Of a stretch of DNA of 11,304 nucleotides, positions 7,718-11,304 are shown piece by piece. The notes under the pieces are model-generated. The model was not told where the DNA came from and made no database searches. It saw only the letters and a program-made list of their open reading frames with translations. The translations under genes were made by a program, and so were the position numbers. Location: assembly GCA_965369325.1 (NCBI GenBank), contig CBDUQI010000192.1:1-11304 (forward strand), written 5' to 3'. The DNA is from CBDUQI01 sp965369325 (GTDB taxonomy: Bacteria; Pseudomonadota; Gammaproteobacteria; Steroidobacterales; JBCBZW01). Within the stretch, counting starts at the first letter, position 1, and each line of letters opens with the position of its first letter.

Positions 7718-7827
7718 GCCTGTACCGTCTGGGGCATGTACGCAGGCGGCGCCCAAAGGTAATCACCACTCCAGATATCGCCCCATAGTTCAACCCATAG
7801 TTCACCCCAGCGTTCACTGAAGCGCAC
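7714..7827 (-). CDS. Possible 37-residue Trp-rich small protein or coupling leader
   Basis: A small open frame starts at GTG (7827-7825) with AGGG four bases upstream and ends in TGA overlapping the ATG of the 649-residue TPR gene (ATGA). Its product, MRFSERWGELWVELWGDIW followed by SGDYLWAPPAYMPQTVQA, has five Trp residues, four of them at exact four-residue spacing, produced by a 12-base tandem repeat. For: it fills the only sizeable gap (156 bases) in an otherwise tightly packed operon, and its stop/start overlap would explain why the TPR gene has no good ribosome binding site. Against: it is tiny, uses GTG, lacks any recognised family, and the repeat could be chance. In-frame initiation could instead be at a TTG at 7929 inside the preceding gene. 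It may be a coupling leader with no stable product. Confidence 0.25.
   Translation of the reverse strand: MRFSERWGELWVELWGDIWSGDYLWAPPAYMPQTVQA
7782..7817. repeat. Three-unit 12-base tandem repeat
   Basis: On the plus strand three consecutive 12-base units read CCCATAGTTCAA, CCCATAGTTCAC and CCCAGCGTTCAC. The first two differ at one position and the third differs from the second at three. The period is a multiple of three, so in the minus-strand frame that ends at 7714 it encodes repeated Glu-Leu-Trp type units. It lies in the gap between the first and second genes of the TPR/ExbBD operon. Confidence 0.75.
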
Positions 7828-7841
7828 CGCACCCTGCGGTG
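7825..7841 (-). other. Perfect 7-bp stem-loop in the operon gap
   Basis: The minus strand reads CACCGCA, loop GGG, TGCGGTG: a perfect seven-base-pair stem with a three-base loop. No T-run follows, so it is not an intrinsic terminator of the usual kind. It overlaps the GTG of the possible small reading frame (last three bases of the stem) and exposes the AGGG-like bases at the loop, so it could modulate initiation there, or simply mark an RNA processing or stability element between the first and second genes. Confidence 0.5.
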
Positions 7842-7873
7842 GGTTAGCGCCATGTGCCGGGCTGTGGTGCGAG

Positions 7874-8494
7874 TCAGTCCCATTGTTTGACGACAAACTC
7901 CGGCTGCAAGCGGCGTTCGCGGTCTTCAATCCGCAGCTCCAGGTATTTGGTGCCTAACGCCTTTTCAAAATTCAACGTAGTGCCGCGGCGGTAGTCGCGC
8001 TCGTGCGTGCCCTGGCCGGTAAAAAATGCCACCAGCTCATGCTCACCGGTGCGCAGATTACCCAGGAACAACCGCTGCACGCCACCGCGTGTTAGCGCTT
8101 CCAGCTCACGCTCGGTGTACAGGTAGCTGGCCACCTGTTTGCCGTCCAGCTGCAGCTCCACCGAGTCGAGTTGGAAGAAGTCGCCCACGTCCAGCGAGAC
8201 GAATACGGCTACCTGGGTGTTGGCGGGGAACAGCAGTTCCTCTTCCAGAATGAACAGGTCGCGATTCAGCGCCAGCACCTCAGCCTTGATGTCCTGCACC
8301 TCCTGATCAATGCTTCGCAGTGCCGCCTGCGCGTCGCTGTCGGCGATCTGTGCCTGCGTGTCAGCGCCAGCCTCGGACTGCGCAGCGAGCGCCGAGGACA
8401 GTAAACCCAGGGCGCCCATCAATACGCTGGCAAGCACATGGCGACACAAGGTGCCGGCGGGCGGATAGCAATGCGGTGACATTTCAGTTCTCAT
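7874..8494 (-). CDS. Secreted coiled-coil plus beta-rich domain protein, function unknown
   Basis: This is the first gene of the TPR/ExbBD operon. From the ATG at 8494 it encodes 206 residues: an N-terminal signal peptide with a slightly long n-region (hydrophobic run about 19-37, ALAA-Q cleavage near 38/39), a heptad-like helix (about 53-88, QAALRSIDQEVQDIKAEVLA) and a C-terminal domain of alternating strands (about 92-190). The latter includes VELQLDGKQVASYLY, LFLGNLRTGEHELVAFFTGQ and FEKALGTKYLELRIED, a pattern reminiscent of PEGA-like or Ig-like surface/periplasmic domains. The frame stays open upstream to 8743, but that extension is Arg/Pro-rich, lacks a signal peptide and looks non-coding. 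ATG 8494 has GAGAGAG ten bases upstream; a second ATG at 8482 is also possible. No lipobox, enzyme motif or DNA-binding motif was seen. It is probably a periplasmic structural partner of the TPR proteins. Confidence 0.8.
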   Translation of the reverse strand: MRTEMSPHCYPPAGTLCRHVLASVLMGALGLLSSALAAQSEAGADTQAQIADSDAQAALRSIDQEVQDIKAEVLALNRDLFILEEELLFPANTQVAVFVSLDVGDFFQLDSVELQLDGKQVASYLYTERELEALTRGGVQRLFLGNLRTGEHELVAFFTGQGTHERDYRRGTTLNFEKALGTKYLELRIEDRERRLQPEFVVKQWD

Positions 8495-8640
8495 CGTGGG
8501 ATGGCTCTCTCGCCTTGTGTTGTTATCGTTACCGGCAATCTTCGCGCGATGGGGCGCGGCTGCCGGGGTTTCGCGACGTCGCTGCGCAGTTCCATGCCTG
8601 GGGGGCGATTGTTGCCAATACTCCCGCCTGCGAGACCTGC

Positions 8641-8675
8641 GGCGGATGCCGCCCGGCTCGATCGGAATCCGAGCC
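8641..8675. other. Two adjacent hairpins in the leader region
   Basis: GGCGG-ATG-CCGCC (8641-8653) is a 5-bp stem with a 3-base loop, and GGCTCG-N9-CGAGCC (8655-8675) is a 6-bp stem. The second overlaps an alternative dyad TCGGA-A-TCCGA (8662-8672), so two mutually exclusive folds are possible. They lie about 150 bases upstream of the first operon gene. They may be leader RNA structure or a protein-binding dyad; neither is followed by a T-run on either strand. Confidence 0.4.
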
Positions 8676-8860
8676 ACGAATGACGCCGGTTGGAATCTAT
8701 TATCTTTGCCCCCCCGTATCCATGTGGCACTCATCGTCGGCATCCTTAACTCGCTTCATGCGGTTGACTGACGTCCTTGCGGGCGGCACAAACAGCAAAG
8801 CGCACAGATGCCACGTCCTTTTATTCAACGTGCACATGATCCGGCGGCTCCGCTGTCGTA

Positions 8861-8912
8861 GGCTTTACCCTTAGACCGGTGGCTTTGCGTCACCGTTTTT
8901 CAACGGCTTTGC
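8861..8912. repeat. Three spaced GGCTTT(A/G)C direct repeats
   Basis: GGCTTTAC at 8861, GGCTTTGC at 8881 and GGCTTTGC at 8905 are spaced 20 and 24 bases apart, near two helical turns. The middle copy forms part of the hairpin at 8877-8895. They could be binding sites for a regulator of the flanking units, or chance; the units are short and the spacing is not exact. Confidence 0.3.
8877..8900 (+). terminator. Intrinsic-terminator-like hairpin on the plus strand with no gene ending at it
   Basis: The plus strand reads CGGTGGC, loop TTTGC, GTCACCG, then TTTTT. That is a 7-bp stem (one G-T wobble) immediately followed by five T, the classic intrinsic terminator layout. It is oriented for plus-strand transcripts, yet all recognised genes here are on the minus strand. 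It may end a small plus-strand RNA or stop antisense transcription before it enters apbE. No strong plus-strand promoter was identified upstream. Confidence 0.42.
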
Positions 8913-9020
8913 CCTTTCGTGGATGAACGGTCGCACAGGCCTAAAACAAGTGTCAACGTGTCGGTTCACAACAACAGTATTGGTGGGCCGGTAGATCGAG
9001 TAATCTTACGTTATGTAATA

Positions 9021-10031
9021 TTATGGCGCAGTGGCCGGGACGGCCTGCGGATCAACTAAACCCGTGGAATAATGGATTTTTCCGCCTGCGTCGTAGATCA
9101 CAGTTTCATACCCTTCCAAGGTGTCTATCAGTGCCAGTCCACGCTGTATTCCCAGCACGAACGTGCCGGTCGACAAGGCATCGGTCATGGTGGCATCCGG
9201 CCCGATGACGGTCACGCTATGGACCTGCGAAGGCGATGTGCCAGTGGCGGGGTTGATAATGTGGTGATGGCGCACCCCATCCGCCTCGAAGTAACGCTCG
9301 TAATCGCCGGACGTGGACACCGCCTCATTCTCCAACGGCAAACGTACCGAAATGCCCCGCGCATCGCGTGGATCACGTACCCCCACTGTCCACGGACGTC
9401 CGCGGCGGTCGCCGATAATCCGACTGTCGCCGCCAGCACTGACGATCGCGTGGCGCACACCACGCGCGCGCAGCCCAGCCGCTGCCCGCTCCACCGCGTA
9501 GCCTTTGGCGATCCCCCCCAGATCCACCCGAACGCCCTGCCTGGCAAAGCGCACCTCGCGCCGCCTGGCATCCAGCGACACTAACCGGTAGTCGATATGG
9601 GCGATGGCCGCTTCGCGCTGCGCCTGCTCAGGCTGGATTTGACGGCGGTAGTCGTACAGATACCCCACACTGGCGTAGGTAATATCAAACGCCCCGTCAG
9701 TGAGCGCTGAAAATTCCAGCGCACGGGCAAGCAAATCGAACAACTCTTGGGTGACCGCCACCGGCTCGGTGGCGGCTCTGGCGTTCACATCGCTGAGCGC
9801 ACTTTGCTCAATGTAGGTACTCATGAGTGCGTTGATGCGATTCATTTCGTCCATCACAGAGGCGACCGCCGCCGTGCCTTCGCTCGGGCTGTCATGCCAG
9901 AGCTGCACGCGTACCGCCGTGCCCATGATGGCGTCCTCACCCCAATACCACTCGGCCTGAGCGGGGCGTTGGCCGCCCAGCACCAGGGCAGTGAGAACGA
10001 CGATGCGGGACGCAACCTGTCGGATGCGCAT
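9021..10031 (-). CDS. apbE: FAD:protein FMN transferase (ApbE family), periplasmic
   Basis: This 336-residue protein is a complete ApbE/Ftp-family enzyme, which uses FAD and Mg2+ to attach FMN covalently to a Thr or Ser of target proteins such as NqrB, NqrC or RnfG in the periplasm. It has a signal peptide (about 1-26, AQA-E) without a lipobox Cys, so it should be soluble. Family motifs are in the expected order: TDGAFDIT (111-118), DLGGIAKGYAVERA (170-183), AGGDSRIIG (199-207), STSGDYERYF (239-248), HHIINPATG (256-264) and the metal-binding ATMTDALSTGTFVLG (280-294, D284 and T288 being the likely ligands). The gene follows a small lipoprotein gene by 18 bases, suggesting a two-gene operon. 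No target protein with a D-x-x-[ST]-G-A-[ST]-type flavinylation motif was noticed in the window, so its substrate is probably encoded elsewhere. The ATG at 10031 has only a weak ribosome binding site (GAG). Confidence 0.95.
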   Translation of the reverse strand: MRIRQVASRIVVLTALVLGGQRPAQAEWYWGEDAIMGTAVRVQLWHDSPSEGTAAVASVMDEMNRINALMSTYIEQSALSDVNARAATEPVAVTQELFDLLARALEFSALTDGAFDITYASVGYLYDYRRQIQPEQAQREAAIAHIDYRLVSLDARRREVRFARQGVRVDLGGIAKGYAVERAAAGLRARGVRHAIVSAGGDSRIIGDRRGRPWTVGVRDPRDARGISVRLPLENEAVSTSGDYERYFEADGVRHHHIINPATGTSPSQVHSVTVIGPDATMTDALSTGTFVLGIQRGLALIDTLEGYETVIYDAGGKIHYSTGLVDPQAVPATAP

Positions 10032-10049
10032 AGCGCTCAGATGGACAGC

Positions 10050-10388
10050 CTAGTTGATGCCACCCGGGTCCAGGGAAGTGCCGACGTCACTGGCAACATC
10101 GTGCAATGCATCCTGCGCACTTTCCCGATCCGAGCGACGCTCGCCGATCGTACGGCAAACACGGCGTTTCTTGTGCGAGCCGGTGATCACCTCTTTACTG
10201 CAGATGATGATGTCATCGTGCTCTTCCACCGAATCATTGTGCACGGCCACAATCTCCTCAGCCCCCATCTCAGCCTTCTCTTCCTGAGTGAACACAGGGG
10301 CTTCAGCTTTGTACTCGGTGGTAGGCGTCATCGCTCCGCATCCGGCACAGAGCAGCGCGGCCATCGACACTAATGCAAATATTTTCAT
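10050..10388 (-). CDS. Small putative lipoprotein with a CX14C motif, function unknown
   Basis: This 112-residue protein has a short signal peptide ending LLCAGC; Cys17 is the likely lipidated residue, though -3 is Cys, not the usual Leu/Val/Ile. The mature part has an acidic helix (about 34-59, EEKAEMGAEEIVAVH), then ICSKEVITGSHKKRRVCRT (62-80), in which C63 and C78 flank a basic turn. A CxxxxxTGSxxxxxxCxT pattern of this sort recurs, as I recall, in small uncharacterised gammaproteobacterial proteins, and a disulfide between the two Cys is plausible in the periplasm. The tail is Asp/Ser/Gly-rich. Its stop is 18 bases before the apbE ATG, so the two genes are probably co-transcribed. I saw no flavinylation motif, so it is not an obvious ApbE target. 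The start has only a weak GAGAG upstream. Confidence 0.75.
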   Translation of the reverse strand: MKIFALVSMAALLCAGCGAMTPTTEYKAEAPVFTQEEKAEMGAEEIVAVHNDSVEEHDDIIICSKEVITGSHKKRRVCRTIGERRSDRESAQDALHDVASDVGTSLDPGGIN

Positions 10389-10723
10389 GAGCTTTGCTCT
10401 CTATTTTTTGGGCGAAAAACTCCGCCGATTTACCTAGGGCGCTAGACACCCCGACTCCCTATCCGACTGACTCCGGGTTTGACTTAGTCCGGCGGATACG
10501 CATTGCACCACTGAGTGCACTGCAACGTTCGCCATACTATCGTGCCCGGCGCGCTTTTCCTATTGCCCGCATCGCATTCCTTCCTGCCGCCTCAGCGCAG
10601 CACACGGGAACCGCGGTTGGCCCGGTCGGGCCCGCGTGGGTCTCAGAACAGCCAGCCTGACTGGCATCCTTCCCCGATGCCAACAGTGTATAGACCGGTG
10701 CACTGTACTGGAGTTCCACGAAG
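10389..10723. other. 335-base intergenic region between batD and the lipoprotein gene
   Basis: No supported gene is present on either strand; short open frames lack ribosome binding sites and coding character. It should hold the batD transcript end and the promoter of the lipoprotein-apbE unit. On the minus strand just after batD there is an inverted repeat ACAGTG-N12-CACTGT (10683-10706) and a hairpin GCCAG-N5-CTGGC (10651-10665) followed by TGTTCTG, a weak terminator candidate. GGCCCG-GT-CGGGCC (10619-10632) is another GC-rich hairpin without a T-run. A nested dyad lies at 10503-10525. No clear -35/-10 pair was found. Confidence 0.6.
10503..10525. promoter_or_regulatory. Nested dyad, possible operator for the lipoprotein-apbE unit
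   Basis: TTGCA-N13-TGCAA (centre 10514) encloses a perfect nine-base palindrome CACT-G-AGTG (10509-10517) and a TGCAC/GTGCA pair (10504-10508, 10515-10519). It lies about 115 bases upstream of the lipoprotein start. Dyads of this size are typical of dimeric regulator sites, but no regulator gene is nearby and the site was found by eye only. Confidence 0.3.
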
Positions 10724-11304
10724 TTACAGACGGGCCAATCCATCGTCGGCATCAGCGGCCGGGTCACCCTGAGCAGGCGAGCGAAGACATTGCTCAACGC
10801 CCGCCAGGACATTGATTGAGGTCCAACCTGCGGCGGCGTCTGAAGGCCCGTACAAAGCGCGTTCCAGGCCCTGCAGAGCGATGTTAAAGTCACTGCTCCC
10901 ATGCCGGCCCAGTTGAGCCAGCGTACGCGGAGGGTTATCGGGCCATTGAGCTGCCGCCCAACTGAGCAGGCGTGCACGCACCGAGGCCACGTCATTTACC
11001 TGGCAGGCCCGGCGTAACTCACGCAACTCGCGCTGGGCGTTGATCGCGCGCGGCGGCGCATCGCCGGCCGCTTCGCCAACCGCCAGCGGCACTGCCCGCT
11101 TGCGCGTCCACCAGCCGGCCAGCGCCAAAATAGCGGTAATCGCCCACCCGGCGCCCAGGCCGATGCTGAGCATGCGCCAGTCGCGGCCCGGCGGCTCCAC
11201 CACTGGCGCGAGCGCGGGCGTCGGCGCCCGCACGGTTGGGGCAGGACCCGGGAGCGGCGCTGGCACCGGCGCCGTCTGGGCCAAACTGCCAGGCGCCACG
11301 ATTA
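10724..11304 (-). CDS. batD: BatD-like protein, C-terminal part (5' end outside the window)
   Basis: The frame is open to the right edge; about 192 residues of the C-terminus are present. Visible are a Pro/Ala-rich linker (about 5-40 counted from a GTG at 11299), one transmembrane helix (about 43-64) ending in a basic WWTRKR stop-transfer, and a cytoplasmic helical domain with AQRELRELRRACQVND, RARLLSWAAAQWPDNPPRTL and LQGLERALYGPSDAAAGW. The ALLxWA..WP..PPxTL and LExALY patterns are characteristic of BatD (oxygen tolerance) proteins. BatD normally sits at the end of a moxR-DUF58-batA-batB(-batC)-batD cluster, which would lie to the right. Together these envelope proteins with von Willebrand A and TPR domains are thought to aid membrane or metal-linked stress tolerance; the function is not firmly settled. 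The GTG at 11299 is internal, not the start. The gene ends in TAA at 10724. Confidence 0.85.
   Translation of the reverse strand, partial: IVAPGSLAQTAPVPAPLPGPAPTVRAPTPALAPVVEPPGRDWRMLSIGLGAGWAITAILALAGWWTRKRAVPLAVGEAAGDAPPRAINAQRELRELRRACQVNDVASVRARLLSWAAAQWPDNPPRTLAQLGRHGSSDFNIALQGLERALYGPSDAAAGWTSINVLAGVEQCLRSPAQGDPAADADDGLARL

Larger units (their letters stand above)
8495..9020. other. 526-base intergenic region ahead of the TPR/ExbBD operon
   Basis: No convincing gene lies here on either strand. It should contain the promoter and 5' leader of the TPR/ExbBD operon (minus strand) and the 3' end of the apbE transcript. No strong sigma-70 pair was found; the best -10-like elements on the minus strand are GATAAT (within 8698-8707) and GATAAC (near 8524-8529), both with poor -35 boxes, so the promoter may need an activator or another sigma factor. 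A run of seven C (8709-8715) abuts the first of these. Two adjacent hairpins lie at 8641-8675, a 10-base palindrome GCGACGTCGC at 8573-8582, three GGCTTT repeats at 8861-8912 and a terminator-like hairpin at 8877-8900. No clear terminator for apbE was seen just below 9021. Confidence 0.6.

Noticed and set aside
7718..7756. TTG start at 7756 for the 649-residue TPR protein
   Set aside because: It adds 13 non-signal-like residues before the MTK signal peptide, and GGAG lies 12 bases away, too far to be convincing.
6986..7762. Long plus-strand open frame (about 258 codons)
   Set aside because: Antisense shadow of the 649-residue TPR gene; composition is not protein-like in a family sense and the minus-strand gene has clear TPR repeats.
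8495..8743. N-terminal extension of the first operon gene to an ATG at 8743
   Set aside because: The 83 extra residues are Arg/Pro-rich and would bury the signal peptide; the ATG at 8494 directly precedes it and has a GAGAG-type ribosome site.
8951..8956. TTGACA on the minus strand as a -35 box
   Set aside because: No TATAAT-like hexamer lies 16-18 bases downstream on that strand.
10619..10632. GGCCCG-GT-CGGGCC hairpin as a batD terminator
   Set aside because: No T-run follows on the minus strand and the two-base loop is too tight; it is recorded only as a structure in the gap.
1..11304. tRNA, rRNA, CRISPR arrays, insertion sequences, attachment sites
   Set aside because: No cloverleaf-like segments, regularly spaced repeats, transposase or integrase motifs, or terminal inverted repeats were seen by eye.

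Overview
The window is a high-GC bacterial chromosome segment in which every supported gene lies on the minus strand, so transcription runs from high to low coordinates. The gene content (BatD, periplasmic ApbE, TPR lipoproteins, ExbB/ExbD motor proteins) and envelope-directed signal peptides point to a Gram-negative proteobacterium. From the look of the proteins I would guess a gammaproteobacterium, possibly marine. There are no rRNA or tRNA genes, transposases, integrases or CRISPR repeats, and nothing suggests a recent insertion.

Region 1 (11304 to about 10390): the C-terminal part of a BatD-like protein enters from the right edge, followed by about 335 bases without a convincing gene. Region 2 (10388 to 9021): a two-gene unit encodes a 112-residue putative lipoprotein with a paired-cysteine motif and a complete periplasmic ApbE-type FAD:protein FMN transferase, separated by only 18 bases. 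Region 3 (9020 to 8495): a 526-base gap with several hairpins, including a terminator-like hairpin plus T-run that points along the plus strand, where no gene is seen to end.

Region 4 (8494 to 11) is the main content: an apparent operon of eight genes, with a possible ninth very small one. In order of transcription it encodes a secreted coiled-coil/beta-rich protein (206 aa), a periplasmic TPR and coiled-coil protein (649 aa), a very large periplasmic TPR protein (965 aa), a TPR outer-membrane lipoprotein (204 aa), a secreted Pro/Ala-rich protein with a compact C-terminal domain (162 aa), one ExbB/TolQ/MotA-family proton channel protein (215 aa) and two different ExbD/TolR-family proteins (181 and 171 aa). 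Several junctions are overlapping stop/start codons (GTGA, ATGA, TGATG), so the products are probably made together and in balance.

The set reads as a trans-envelope machine: an inner-membrane proton-driven motor (one TolQ-like, two TolR-like subunits), soluble periplasmic TPR scaffolds and a lipid-anchored TPR subunit. The one-TolQ/two-TolR/TPR logic resembles the Myxococcus AglRQS motor with Glt/Nfs envelope proteins. A gammaproteobacterial relative of that machine is my leading inference; the biological output (gliding, surface polymer transport, envelope maintenance) cannot be read from the sequence. A striking detail is that one of the two TolR-like subunits has Asn where the proton-carrying Asp normally sits, while the other keeps Asp.
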